Shown: one piece after another, positions 7,712 to 16,435 of the stretch
Position numbering within the stretch: position 1 is the stretch's first letter
Layout of the letters: each line of letters opens with the position of its first letter
Assembly (NCBI RefSeq): GCF_002902565.1
Contig: NZ_PPRC01000021.1
Coordinates: 18,280-82,279, forward strand
Direction of reading: 5' to 3'
Origin: Staphylococcus petrasii
GTDB taxonomy: Bacteria > Bacillota > Bacilli > Staphylococcales > Staphylococcaceae
DNA: 64,000 nt
Position numbers and translations under genes: made by a program
The notes under the pieces: generated by a model
What the model was told of the DNA's origin: nothing
Database searches by the model: none
What the model saw: the letters and a program-made list of their open reading frames with translations, nothing else

Positions 7712-8527
7712 TTAATTATCTTCGTTTTTAGAAAGTTCCATACTTCTTTCTACAGCAGCGTTTAAACAGTCTTCAAATATGCCTTTAATATCGTGTTGTG
7801 CTAATGCATCTAAACCTGCTTGCGTTGTACCACCTTTAGAGGTGATGTTTTTACGTAATTGTTCCATGCTTAAATCAGAACGCTCTATCATTTTACTTGT
7901 TCCAATAATTAAATTCTTGATAGATTCTTCAACTTGACCTTTTTCAAGACCTATTTCAGTTCCAGCTTTAACATATTGTTCAAATACATGATATAAGAAA
8001 GCAGGACCGCTTCCTGTAATAGCTGTCACTTGATGTAAGTGGTCTTCGTCAACCTCGATAACTGAACCGAATGCGTTTACTAATTCGATAACTTCATCTT
8101 TAGCTTTAGGTCCAAAGTTTCCTGAAAAGCTTATGCCTGTTACTGAATGTCCAACTTGCGCATTAGTGTTAGGCATAATACGTGCAATAGGATTGGTTAC
8201 TTGAAGTTGTTCATGAATATAGTTAATTGGTAAACCAGCCATAATGGAAATAAATCGATTGTCATCCGTAATATGTGGTTGAATTCGTTTTGCGACTTCT
8301 TCAAAATCGTAAGGTTTAGTTCCTAAAAATACATAATCCGCATCTTTTAATAATGCTTCATCATCATAACTGTATTCCACACCTAACTCTTCAGCAAATT
8401 GCTTAAGTCTCTCTTCATTAGACTTATTAGTTAGATAAATATCATTTGAATTAAGCGTTTTAGAATCGATAATTCCTTTAAAAATCGCTTGTGCCATATT
8501 ACCAGCACCATAAAATACTAATTTCAT
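7712..8527 (-). CDS. proC: Pyrroline-5-carboxylate reductase
   Basis: Last step of proline synthesis, reducing 1-pyrroline-5-carboxylate with NAD(P)H. 271 residues from the ATG at 8527. The N-terminal Rossmann motif GAGNMA is at 7-12. The family signature around ITGSGPAF and the C-terminal SKGGTTQAGL segment line the active site. The frame extends upstream to 8584, but the extra residues do not fit the family N-terminus. Confidence 0.96.
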   Translation of the reverse strand: MKLVFYGAGNMAQAIFKGIIDSKTLNSNDIYLTNKSNEERLKQFAEELGVEYSYDDEALLKDADYVFLGTKPYDFEEVAKRIQPHITDDNRFISIMAGLPINYIHEQLQVTNPIARIMPNTNAQVGHSVTGISFSGNFGPKAKDEVIELVNAFGSVIEVDEDHLHQVTAITGSGPAFLYHVFEQYVKAGTEIGLEKGQVEESIKNLIIGTSKMIERSDLSMEQLRKNITSKGGTTQAGLDALAQHDIKGIFEDCLNAAVERSMELSKNEDN

Positions 8528-8576
8528 TAACAACATCACCCTCACAATTAATTTTATACCACCATAGTAACATATA

Positions 8577-8680
8577 AGAGGCACTTATTTTTAAGATTAA
8601 AAATTTAGTGCCTCTATACGCATGAGCTTCAGCTTAGGTGATCCTTTAAGTAGATTTTTAAGAATAAAAATTTAGTACTT
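8577..8680. repeat. Long hairpin and duplicated AT-rich unit between proC and the SDR gene
   Basis: AGAGGCACT / AGTGCCTCT form a 9-bp stem whose inner A/T tracts (ATTTTTA, TAAAAAT) extend the pairing. The right-hand portion (TTTTTAAGATTAAAAATTTAGTGC) recurs about 70 bases on as TTTTTAAGAATAAAAATTTAGTAC. There is no T run after the stem, so it is not an obvious terminator. Function unknown. Confidence 0.55.
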
Positions 8681-8779
8681 TTCGCAAACATTAAACATCT
8701 TCTAAAATTCCGTTTCATTTATAAATAGGTAAAAATAAGTTACTATAATAACAAAGTTTAAAAAGGGGTTCGAAGAAAT

Positions 8780-9535
8780 ATGATTGGTCAGCATTATATT
8801 GTCACTGGAGGCACAAGTGGGCTAGGTTTAGAAATAGTGAAACAGTTATTAGAAAAAGGTGCATTTGTTACAGTAATAGCTCGAAATAAAGTAAAGTTTA
8901 ATAATATTCATTTCGGTTCTCATCAATCTAAAGTTTCAATGATTCATTGTGACTTACAAGATAGGGAAGCCATCGCTAACATAGCCTCTAGCATCAATTT
9001 TCCAATTAATGGTCTGATTTACAGTTCAGGTTTAGGCTATTTTAAATCTGTTGCACATCATACTGCTAAAGAGATGATTGAAACTTACGATGTAAACTTG
9101 ATTAGTTTCAATTTACTATACAATGTTTTGCGACCTTACTTTTCAAAAAATGCAACTATCGTAGGCATTTCAAGCCAAGCTGCTTTCGTTACACAAGCTC
9201 ATGCTGCACATTATGGCGCTTCTAAAGCTGCACTTAATGGCATCTTAAATGCTCTACGTCTTGAAGAACCGCAATTACATTTTATGGCAGTAAATCCTGG
9301 CCCAATCAAAACGCCTTTCCATGAAAAGGCTGATCCAAGTTTGATATATGCCCAAAAATACGAATCAATCATGATTGACCCTCAACAATTAGCTAAAGAT
9401 ATCGTGGAAGGTATCATTAAGCGAAAAAAAGAAATTAACCAACCGAAATGGATGCACCACTTATTAAAAATTTACCAGTTAGCGCCTAGAACGCTTGAAC
9501 AATGGTTATCTCCTTTATTTAAAAATAAAATTTAA
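8780..9535 (+). CDS. Short-chain dehydrogenase/reductase family oxidoreductase
   Basis: 251-residue classical SDR. The cofactor motif TGGTSGLG is at 9-16, and the catalytic set is Ser132, Tyr145 and Lys149 (YGASK). The NPGPIKT segment after the active site is typical. The substrate cannot be read from sequence. The ATG at 8780 follows AAAAAGGGG. The next small gene starts 19 bases after this stop and is probably cotranscribed, ending at the shared terminator near 9850. Confidence 0.85.
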   Translation: MIGQHYIVTGGTSGLGLEIVKQLLEKGAFVTVIARNKVKFNNIHFGSHQSKVSMIHCDLQDREAIANIASSINFPINGLIYSSGLGYFKSVAHHTAKEMIETYDVNLISFNLLYNVLRPYFSKNATIVGISSQAAFVTQAHAAHYGASKAALNGILNALRLEEPQLHFMAVNPGPIKTPFHEKADPSLIYAQKYESIMIDPQQLAKDIVEGIIKRKKEINQPKWMHHLLKIYQLAPRTLEQWLSPLFKNKI

Positions 9536-9554
9536 TGCAAAGGCGGGAATGACT

Positions 9555-9797
9555 ATGATTTGTTGTGTGAATAAACATGTCAAATATGCTGTTGAAAACT
9601 TGCAAACTATTTCACCACAAACTTCTTTTCAACTTAAAGATTTATTGGGAAGTTCATACTATAATTCTTTAGATAGTAGTGAACAAGAATTTATTGAATT
9701 TAAATTCCATGAGTTGGTTTTAAGAGGGGAAATAATGAATGTATCAATAAAAGGTATGTCCAATGAAGGGATATATCACTATTTAAAACAATATTAA
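9555..9797 (+). CDS. Small conserved protein, DUF1413-like
   Basis: 80 residues from the ATG at 9555, with ribosome site AAAGGCGG eight bases upstream. An ATG at 9549 is too close to it, and the open frame back to 9495 runs into the previous gene. The body (TSFQLKDLLG, then EFIEFKFHELVLRGE) resembles the DUF1413 family of short cytoplasmic proteins of unknown function. A CysCys pair is at residues 3-4. It is probably cotranscribed with the SDR gene. Family assignment is from memory and only moderately sure. Confidence 0.65.
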   Translation: MICCVNKHVKYAVENLQTISPQTSFQLKDLLGSSYYNSLDSSEQEFIEFKFHELVLRGEIMNVSIKGMSNEGIYHYLKQY

Positions 9798-9798
9798 T

Positions 9799-9850
9799 AA
9801 AAATCGGAATAGCACGTTAGTATATAACGTATTGCTACTCCGATTTTTTA
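9799..9850. terminator. Bidirectional terminator
   Basis: Stem AAAAATCGGAATAGCA / TGCTACTCCGATTTTT with an inner CGTTA/TAACG pair, between convergent genes. Confidence 0.9.
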
Positions 9851-9857
9851 ATTTAAT

Positions 9858-10772
9858 TTATTTTGTATTTAGATGTTGAGTATACTCTAAATTTTTCACG
9901 CGTTCACGTGCTGCTTTAATACGATCAAGACTTACTGTTTTTTTATAATTTTCAACATTGTCTTTCAATTGTTCTACAGAACTAGCACCGACTATGATTG
10001 AACCAAGTGCATCGTGAGAAGTTAAGTATTCAAAAGAAAGGGCACTTAAATTACTTTCGATTTCTTTGATTGAAGCAATTGTTTCGCCTAATTCATGATA
10101 ATCATAATCAAAGATACCATCTTTAAACTTCTTATCTAACACATCGACGCTTTTTGAAGTTAGCAATCCTTTAAATACAGGACCACGTGCTAAAACTTTT
10201 ACGTGATGCGCATGTATATCATTGAGTAATTTTTCCGGACGATTATCAATTAAATTAAACTGAGACATAATTGTTTCAATCTCACTGTGTTTTAAATAAT
10301 AATCAATTACATTTGGACGAATTGAAGAAATACCATACGCTCTGATAATCCCTTCTTGTTTAAGCTCGTTAAATGCACTGAGTGTCTCATCTAGTGGGTC
10401 ATCTATTGTTCCACCATGTAATTGGTATAAATCTAAATGATCTAAACCAAGGCGTTGTAAAGAGCCTTTTACGCTTTCTTTAATATATTTTTTCGAAGGA
10501 TCCCAAGTCGTACCACCATCTTCAGTAGGACGGTTTCCCACTTTTGTACCAATTACTATGTCATCTCTATTTTGATATTTCTTCAACGCTTTTCCAACAA
10601 TTTCTTCATTTACACCACGATCATAGATATCTGCAGTATCGAAATAAGTGATACCTTGTTCAATCGCAGTTTCAATAATTGGTTCAGCTTCTTGATAATT
10701 TGTACCTAAACTCATACATCCTAAACCTAATTCCGAAATTTCTATGCCGCTTTTTAATATATTCCTTTGCAT
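9858..10772 (-). CDS. Aldo/keto reductase
   Basis: NADPH-dependent reductase of 304 residues with the AKR barrel. The catalytic tetrad can be placed at Asp45, Tyr50, Lys77 and His119 (FDTADIY, GTKVG, YQLHG). The C-terminal IVGASS segment binds the cofactor phosphate in this family. The ATG at 10772 has the ribosome site GAAAGGAG. The longer frame to 10808 lacks one. Substrate unknown. Confidence 0.88.
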   Translation of the reverse strand: MQRNILKSGIEISELGLGCMSLGTNYQEAEPIIETAIEQGITYFDTADIYDRGVNEEIVGKALKKYQNRDDIVIGTKVGNRPTEDGGTTWDPSKKYIKESVKGSLQRLGLDHLDLYQLHGGTIDDPLDETLSAFNELKQEGIIRAYGISSIRPNVIDYYLKHSEIETIMSQFNLIDNRPEKLLNDIHAHHVKVLARGPVFKGLLTSKSVDVLDKKFKDGIFDYDYHELGETIASIKEIESNLSALSFEYLTSHDALGSIIVGASSVEQLKDNVENYKKTVSLDRIKAARERVKNLEYTQHLNTK

Positions 10773-10853
10773 GTCCAATCTCCTTTCGATACACTTTAGG
10801 TAACGCATTCATCTTATCAATTTATATAAAGAATTAAAAGGGACGTGAATATA

Positions 10854-11396
10854 ATGGAATTTAATGAAAAAACATTTGATAGAACGGTAATTTACAATGG
10901 TAAAATTATTGATTTAGAAATTCATGATGTAGAACTACCAGATGGTAAAACATCTAAGAGGGAGATCGTTAATCATAATGGGGCAGTAGCTGTTTGTGCG
11001 ATTACTCCTGAAAATGAAGTACTCTTAGTCAAACAATACCGTAAACCTGTTGAAAAACCATTACTTGAGATTCCGGCTGGCAAATTAGAAGAAGATGAAG
11101 AAAGAGAAGAAGCAGCTAAACGTGAATTGGAAGAAGAAACAGGCTATATTGCTAACGACTTAAACTTTATTACTCATATGTATGGATCACCTGGCTTCTC
11201 TAATGAAAAATTATCAATTTATTTCTCAGACAACCTAAGTGAAGGGGAAATGAACTTAGATGATGATGAATTTGTAGAGGTACACAAAGTACCAATTGAT
11301 AAAATCAAAGATTTACTTGATAGCGATGAAATCGAGGACGCTAAAACAATCATTGGCCTACAGTATATATTATTAAATTATAATCATTCTAAATAA
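10854..11396 (+). CDS. nudF: ADP-ribose pyrophosphatase, Nudix hydrolase
   Basis: 180 residues. A perfect Nudix box lies at 76-98: Gly76, Glu82, then RELEEETGY from Arg90. The upstream strand motif and the closing region match NudF-type ADP-sugar hydrolases that cut ADP-ribose to AMP and ribose 5-phosphate. The ATG at 10854 follows AAGGGA; a GTG at 10845 would overlap that site. It is divergent from the aldo/keto reductase. The exact substrate is inferred from the family. Confidence 0.88.
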   Translation: MEFNEKTFDRTVIYNGKIIDLEIHDVELPDGKTSKREIVNHNGAVAVCAITPENEVLLVKQYRKPVEKPLLEIPAGKLEEDEEREEAAKRELEEETGYIANDLNFITHMYGSPGFSNEKLSIYFSDNLSEGEMNLDDDEFVEVHKVPIDKIKDLLDSDEIEDAKTIIGLQYILLNYNHSK

Positions 11397-11468
11397 CTAC
11401 CGTTTTAAGCTTGCCTTTTATTGAGAATATTGTTAATTTAGTAAGTGAGATATTATCACTTTAAAATG

Positions 11469-11485
11469 ATTATAATTATTAATAG
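11469..11485. promoter_or_regulatory. PerR/Fur-type operator upstream of fur
   Basis: ATTATAATTATTA (11469-11481) matches the first 13 bases of the staphylococcal PerR box as I recall it. The overlapping 15-mer at 11467-11481 matches a Fur 7-1-7 box at 13 of 14 fixed positions or close to it. It also contains a TATAAT -10-like hexamer. In S. aureus fur is known to belong to the PerR regulon, which fits. Which protein binds cannot be decided by eye. Confidence 0.6.
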
Positions 11486-11500
11486 AGGAGTGTCGCTCCC

Positions 11501-11947
11501 ATGGAAGAACGATTAAACAGAGTAAAACAACAATTACAACAATCATCTTACAAATTAACACCTCAACGTGAGGCAACGGTTCGAGTTCTAATTGAAAATG
11601 AAAAAGACCATCTTAGTGCTGAAGATGTCTATTTAAAAGTTAAAGACAAAGCACCTGAAATTGGATTAGCTACTGTTTATAGAACACTAGAATTATTAGC
11701 TGAATTAAAAGTAGTAGATAAAATTAATTTCGGCGATGGGGTAGCACGCTTCGATTTGAGAAAAGAAGGCGCCAAACATTTTCATCATCACCTCGTATGT
11801 ATGGAATGTGGTAAAGTAGATGAAATCCACGAAGACTTACTACCTCAAGTAGAAGAACGTGTTGAATCAGAATACAATTTTAGAATTTTAGACCATAGAT
11901 TAACATTTCATGGCGTCTGTGCCGAATGCCAAGCTAAAGGGAAATAA
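11501..11947 (+). CDS. fur: Ferric uptake regulator Fur
   Basis: 148-residue metal-responsive repressor of iron acquisition genes. The winged helix lies in the N-terminal half (recognition region LATVYRTLELL, 56-66). The dimer/metal half has HFHHHLVC (93-100) and two CxxC pairs, Cys100/Cys103 and Cys140/Cys143, for structural zinc. The sequence reads as the S. aureus Fur orthologue rather than PerR or Zur, and it sits next to xerD as there. Start ATG 11501 after AGAGGAG. Confidence 0.93.
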   Translation: MEERLNRVKQQLQQSSYKLTPQREATVRVLIENEKDHLSAEDVYLKVKDKAPEIGLATVYRTLELLAELKVVDKINFGDGVARFDLRKEGAKHFHHHLVCMECGKVDEIHEDLLPQVEERVESEYNFRILDHRLTFHGVCAECQAKGK

Positions 11948-11977
11948 TTTAGTTAAATTGAACGAATTTTAGACGTC

Positions 11978-12018
11978 GGAGTGAAACAAGCACTTAGAAT
12001 TTGTTTCACTCCATTTTT
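11978..12018 (+). terminator. Terminator after fur
   Basis: Perfect 12-bp stem GGAGTGAAACAA / TTGTTTCACTCC followed by ATTTTT, just before xerD. Confidence 0.88.
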
Positions 12019-12040
12019 CTATATAAATGAAGGTGGAAAT

Positions 12041-12928
12041 ATGAATACGATTATTGAAGAATATTTGAAATTTATACAAATTGAAAAAGGTTTAAGCGAA
12101 AATACAATCGGTGCCTATAGAAGAGACTTAGCTAAATACGAAGCTTATATGAAAGAGCATAAAATAGCGCATATTGATTTTATTGACCGACAAGTGATTC
12201 AAGAATGTCTTGGTCATTTTATTGATGAAGGTGCATCATCAAAATCTATTGCTCGTTTTATCTCAACCATTCGCAGTTTTCACCAATTTGCATTACGTGA
12301 AAAATATGCAGCTAAAGATCCAACTGTATTGATTGAAACACCTAAATATGAGAAAAAACTGCCCGATGTATTGGAAGTAGAAGAAGTAGAGCAACTTCTT
12401 GAAACGCCTGATTTAAATAAAAATAACGGTTATCGCGATCGTACAATTTTAGAACTTTTATATGCCACAGGTATGCGTGTATCAGAATTAATAAATATAG
12501 AAATTGAAGATATTAATTTAATAATGGGATTTGTAAGAGTGTTTGGTAAAGGGAATAAAGAAAGAATTATACCTTTAGGTGATACAGTAATAGAATTTTT
12601 AGATACTTATTTAGAAAAAGTACGTCCTCAATTATTGAAAAAGACAATAACTAATGTATTATTTCTCAATATGCATGGTCGACCTTTGACACGCCAAGGT
12701 ATCTGGAAAATGATTAAACAATATGGTTTAAAAGCTAACATTAATAAAACATTGACACCACACACACTTCGTCATTCATTTGCTACACATTTACTTGAAA
12801 ATGGTGCTGATTTACGTGCAGTACAGGAGATGTTAGGTCATTCAGATATTTCAACAACTCAACTTTATACACATGTTTCTAAATCTCAAATACGTCAAAT
12901 GTATAATCAGTTTCATCCAAGAGCATAA
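12041..12928 (+). CDS. xerD: Tyrosine recombinase XerD
   Basis: Resolves chromosome dimers at dif together with XerC. 295 residues. The SAM-like core-binding domain is N-terminal. The catalytic set is Arg146, Lys170, His241, Arg244, His267 and the nucleophile Tyr276. The ATG at 12041 has the ribosome site GAAGGTGG; an upstream frame to 11981 runs through the fur terminator and is not used. No dif site was seen in the window. Confidence 0.95.
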   Translation: MNTIIEEYLKFIQIEKGLSENTIGAYRRDLAKYEAYMKEHKIAHIDFIDRQVIQECLGHFIDEGASSKSIARFISTIRSFHQFALREKYAAKDPTVLIETPKYEKKLPDVLEVEEVEQLLETPDLNKNNGYRDRTILELLYATGMRVSELINIEIEDINLIMGFVRVFGKGNKERIIPLGDTVIEFLDTYLEKVRPQLLKKTITNVLFLNMHGRPLTRQGIWKMIKQYGLKANINKTLTPHTLRHSFATHLLENGADLRAVQEMLGHSDISTTQLYTHVSKSQIRQMYNQFHPRA

Positions 12929-12960
12929 TTATTGTTAATAATAAAGAAGTATAATGTATT

Positions 12961-13467
12961 TTATATTTCTTTATTTTTTTTATTTAAAATGGCTTGTTGT
13001 CTGGCAGCAATTACTTCACTGCGATCTCTGCGCAAGTGGTGATGTACGATGTAATCATCTTTAATTACAAATTCATTAAATTCATAATCTGGCATTTCAG
13101 TATAGATTTTATTTTCAAATTGCTTGTTAATAGGTAACTTTACAGGAGTAAATTGTTCGTGTTGTGTAATCTTTTCAATTTGAATGTTCAATAATGCTTC
13201 ATATTTTTCTTCCTGTAAACCAACACTTGATTTATCCTTAGCATTTTGAAATGTAATTAATGCTTTTTTACAACTTTTTAATGCCCCAATATAATTCTCT
13301 CTTCTATAATGATACATAGCAGTAGCAAACAATATAAGGCTTACAATTGCTTCATTTTTAGAAAAATAAGGATTAGCTTTCCAAGCATCTTCTAAAATAT
13401 CATGACATAAAAAATAATGTTGATGCTTATGAAATTGATAATAAAAATCGATTAATGCGTGTTCCAT
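12961..13467 (-). CDS. DUF309 domain protein
   Basis: 168 residues. The N-terminal half carries the DUF309 motif with HDILEDAWK (about 23-31) and the helical repeat region. The C-terminal tail is basic. The function of this family is unknown. It is convergent with xerD and divergent from scpA, which starts 94 bases away. The ATG start is at 13467. Confidence 0.8.
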   Translation of the reverse strand: MEHALIDFYYQFHKHQHYFLCHDILEDAWKANPYFSKNEAIVSLILFATAMYHYRRENYIGALKSCKKALITFQNAKDKSSVGLQEEKYEALLNIQIEKITQHEQFTPVKLPINKQFENKIYTEMPDYEFNEFVIKDDYIVHHHLRRDRSEVIAARQQAILNKKNKEI

Positions 13468-13561
13468 ACTACTTCAACCTCAATTTAAATGTTTATGATA
13501 TTCATGCTATAATACTTTAGTAAATTATGCACGATAGAGAATTAATATAAGGACGATAATT

Positions 13562-14293
13562 ATGTATGAAGTTAAGTTAGATGCCTTTAATGGCCCTCTA
13601 GATTTATTATTACATTTAATACAAAAGTACGAAATTGATATTTACGATATACCAATGAAAGCTTTAACAGAACAGTATATGCAATATGTACATGCAATGA
13701 AACAATTAGAAATTAATGTAGCAAGTGAATATTTAGTTATGGCTTCAGAACTCTTAATGATTAAAAGTAAATTATTGTTACCTCAACATGACACAGTAGA
13801 AGAGTTAGAAGAGGACCCACGAGAAGACTTAGTGGGAAGATTAATTGAATATCAAAATTATAAAGAATATACAATGCTATTAAATGCTAAAAAAGAAGAA
13901 CGTGAATTATACTTTACTAAACATCCTACCGATTTATCACATCTTGAAAAAGACACAACTTGGGATAGTAACCAAACGATAGATTTAACTGATTTAATTG
14001 TTGCTTATCAACGTGTAAAAAATAGAGTGGCTTTAAACACACCAAAGACAGTGGAAATTACAAAAGAATCTTTCACAATACAACAAGCCACTGAAAAAGT
14101 ATCTCAACAATTACGTAGTAAAGCTTCATTAAACTTCTTTAGCTTATTTACATTTCATGAGCCTATTGAACATGTAGTGACACATTTTTTAGCTATTTTA
14201 GAAATGTCAAAAGCTGGTTTAATCAACATAGAGCAGTCTAAAAGTTTTGACGATATTAACATCATTAGAGGAGTGAATTTCAACATTGGATAA
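13562..14293 (+). CDS. scpA: Segregation and condensation protein A (kleisin)
   Basis: 243-residue kleisin that bridges the Smc ATPase heads and binds an ScpB dimer. The N-terminal [12 protein letters not shown] segment binds the Smc neck, the middle is acidic and variable, and the C-terminal winged helix ends around IIRGVNF. The ribosome site is weak (AAGGACG), ATG at 13562. A consensus -10 TATAAT lies about 50 bases upstream. It overlaps scpB by 8 bases, so subunit synthesis is coupled. Confidence 0.96.
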   Translation: MYEVKLDAFNGPLDLLLHLIQKYEIDIYDIPMKALTEQYMQYVHAMKQLEINVASEYLVMASELLMIKSKLLLPQHDTVEELEEDPREDLVGRLIEYQNYKEYTMLLNAKKEERELYFTKHPTDLSHLEKDTTWDSNQTIDLTDLIVAYQRVKNRVALNTPKTVEITKESFTIQQATEKVSQQLRSKASLNFFSLFTFHEPIEHVVTHFLAILEMSKAGLINIEQSKSFDDINIIRGVNFNIG

Positions 14294-14825
14294 TATAGGT
14301 ATTTTAGAAGCATTATTATATACAGCAGGCGATGAAGGCCTTGAAGCTTCTCAGTTAGCTGAAATCCTGGATATCGATTTAAATACTTTATCCGATCTTA
14401 TTGAGTCATATCATTCAGCAGGACTTGCTATCCAAAAATATGGAAATATTTATATTTTAACTTCAAAAAAAGAAGCTGCTTCTTATATAGAACAGTTGGT
14501 TGAACAAAAATCTAATATGAAACTTTCACAAGCTGCTATGGAAACTTTATCCATTATTGCTTATAATCAACCTTTAACTAGAAGTGATATAGAATTAATT
14601 AGAGGAATCAATTCAGATGGTGCTGTTCGTACACTTATCGCACGCGGGTTAATAGAAGCTAAAGATAATGAACAATCACGAAGCCATCTTTTAAATACGA
14701 CTGATCTATTTTTAAATGTATTTGGACTTGAAAAAATTGAAGATTTACCAACTACTGAGGAAGATGAAGAAGAAATGGAAGATTTCTTCAGTAACCTTGT
14801 AAATCAAAAAGGAGACTCAAAATGA
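14286..14825 (+). CDS. scpB: Segregation and condensation protein B
   Basis: 179-residue partner of ScpA in the Smc condensin. It has two winged-helix domains (about 1-75 and 80-150) and an acidic C-terminal tail. Translation starts at a TTG (14286) with the ribosome site AGAGGAG inside scpA. The stop overlaps the rluB start by 4 bases (ATGA). Confidence 0.95.
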   Translation: MDNIGILEALLYTAGDEGLEASQLAEILDIDLNTLSDLIESYHSAGLAIQKYGNIYILTSKKEAASYIEQLVEQKSNMKLSQAAMETLSIIAYNQPLTRSDIELIRGINSDGAVRTLIARGLIEAKDNEQSRSHLLNTTDLFLNVFGLEKIEDLPTTEEDEEEMEDFFSNLVNQKGDSK

Positions 14826-15559
14826 GCAAAGAATTAGAAAGATTACAAAAAAGAATTGCTAATAGTGGTTATACGTCACGCAGAAAAGCTGAAACTTTAA
14901 TTGTTGATGGAAAAGTAAAAGTAAACGGCGAAGTGGTAACTGAACTTGGTACAAAAGTGAAATCATCAGATACAGTAGAGGTTGAAGGCATTAAAATTGA
15001 ACAAGAAGATAAAATGTATATTTTATTTTATAAACCAACTCAAGTTATTACAAGCGTTTCAGATGATAGAGGACGTACAGTAGTTACTGATTACTTCGAT
15101 GACTTAGAAACACGTATTTATCCAGTTGGGCGCTTAGATTATGACACATCTGGATTATTATTGTTAACAAATGATGGGGAATTCACTAATTTAATGACGC
15201 ATCCGAGATATCATATTCAAAAAAAATATGTGGCTAAGTTAAAAGGTTATCTTATGCGTGAAGAAGTAAAAGCATTGGAGCACGGTATTGAACTTGAAGA
15301 CGGCTTCACACAACCAGCGCAAGTTAAAGTCAAAAAACAAGATAAAGAGAAGAATACGACACTGGTAGAAATTACTATTAGTGAAGGACGTAATAGACAA
15401 GTAAGACGTATGTTCGAACATTTCGGTCATAAAGTGGATAAGTTAACTAGAATTGAATTCGGAAACTTAAATCTTAAAGGTTTAAACGCAGGTGAAGGTA
15501 GAGTTTTAACACCGCATGAAGTTAAAGTACTAAGACACATGGCTGAAAACGGAAAATAA
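14822..15559 (+). CDS. rluB: 23S rRNA pseudouridine synthase RluB
   Basis: 245 residues. An N-terminal S4 RNA-binding domain (about 3-60) is followed by the pseudouridine synthase domain with [10 protein letters not shown], catalytic Asp106. In the RluB branch the enzyme modifies a uridine in helix 90 of 23S rRNA (E. coli U2605); the target here is inferred. Last gene of the scpA-scpB-rluB operon. Confidence 0.93.
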   Translation: MSKELERLQKRIANSGYTSRRKAETLIVDGKVKVNGEVVTELGTKVKSSDTVEVEGIKIEQEDKMYILFYKPTQVITSVSDDRGRTVVTDYFDDLETRIYPVGRLDYDTSGLLLLTNDGEFTNLMTHPRYHIQKKYVAKLKGYLMREEVKALEHGIELEDGFTQPAQVKVKKQDKEKNTTLVEITISEGRNRQVRRMFEHFGHKVDKLTRIEFGNLNLKGLNAGEGRVLTPHEVKVLRHMAENGK

Positions 15560-15573
15560 AATATTTCTAATTC

Positions 15574-15621
15574 AAATATCAAATGAAATTAATTACGCAA
15601 AATTTCATTTGATATTTTTTT
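15574..15621 (+). terminator. Terminator after rluB
   Basis: Perfect 17-bp stem AAATATCAAATGAAATT / AATTTCATTTGATATTT followed by TTTT. Confidence 0.93.
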
Positions 15622-15709
15622 CACAATATGGATGGTAAAATAGAGAATTGAATAGGGCTATGTGCTATAATATAAAGAGTAAGAGCATGTGTAGGAGGTA
15701 GAGAGCAAA

Positions 15710-16435
15710 ATGACGAATGAAATTTTAATTGTAGACGATGAAGATAGAATTAGAAGATTATTGAAACTCTATTTAGAAAGAGAATCGTTTACTATCCATG
15801 AAGCAAGTGATGGCAGAGAGGCTTATGATCTTGCTATGGAACATGACTATGCGTGCATTCTATTGGACTTGATGCTTCCAGAAATGGATGGAATTGAAAT
15901 GGCATCTAAATTGCGTGAGCATAAAGATACACCTATTATTATGCTTACAGCTAAAGGAGAAGAAACGAATAGAGTTGAAGGCTTTGAATCAGGTGCAGAT
16001 GATTATATCGTTAAACCATTTTCTCCAAGAGAAGTTGTATTAAGAGTTAAAGCATTATTGCGCAGAACTCAATCTTCTAAACCTGAACAAAGTGAACCTC
16101 ACGCAAGAGATATTATCGAATTTAATCATTTAGTTATTGATAATGACGCTCATAGAGTGTTAGCCGATAACCAACAAGTTAATTTGACGCCTAAAGAATA
16201 TGAATTGCTTATCTATTTAGCTAAAACACCTAATAAAGTATTTGATCGTGAACAACTTCTTAAAGAAGTTTGGCACTATGAATTTTATGGAGACTTAAGA
16301 ACTGTTGATACACACGTAAAACGTTTAAGAGAAAAATTAAATCGCGTTTCTGCAGATGCTGCTCATATGATTCAAACCGTTTGGGGCGTTGGTTATAAAT
16401 TTGAGGTTAAAACAAGTGACGAACCGACTAAATAG
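15710..16435 (+). CDS. srrA: Response regulator SrrA
   Basis: OmpR-class DNA-binding regulator of 241 residues, the orthologue of B. subtilis ResD. In the receiver domain the acidic pair is Asp9/Asp10, the phospho-acceptor Asp53 and Lys102. The C-terminal winged helix covers about 135-235. In staphylococci SrrAB controls respiration, anaerobic metabolism and nitric oxide response. The ribosome site TAGGAGGT precedes the ATG at 15710. A TATAAT -10 lies near 15668, and srrB overlaps the 3' end. Confidence 0.95.
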   Translation: MTNEILIVDDEDRIRRLLKLYLERESFTIHEASDGREAYDLAMEHDYACILLDLMLPEMDGIEMASKLREHKDTPIIMLTAKGEETNRVEGFESGADDYIVKPFSPREVVLRVKALLRRTQSSKPEQSEPHARDIIEFNHLVIDNDAHRVLADNQQVNLTPKEYELLIYLAKTPNKVFDREQLLKEVWHYEFYGDLRTVDTHVKRLREKLNRVSADAAHMIQTVWGVGYKFEVKTSDEPTK

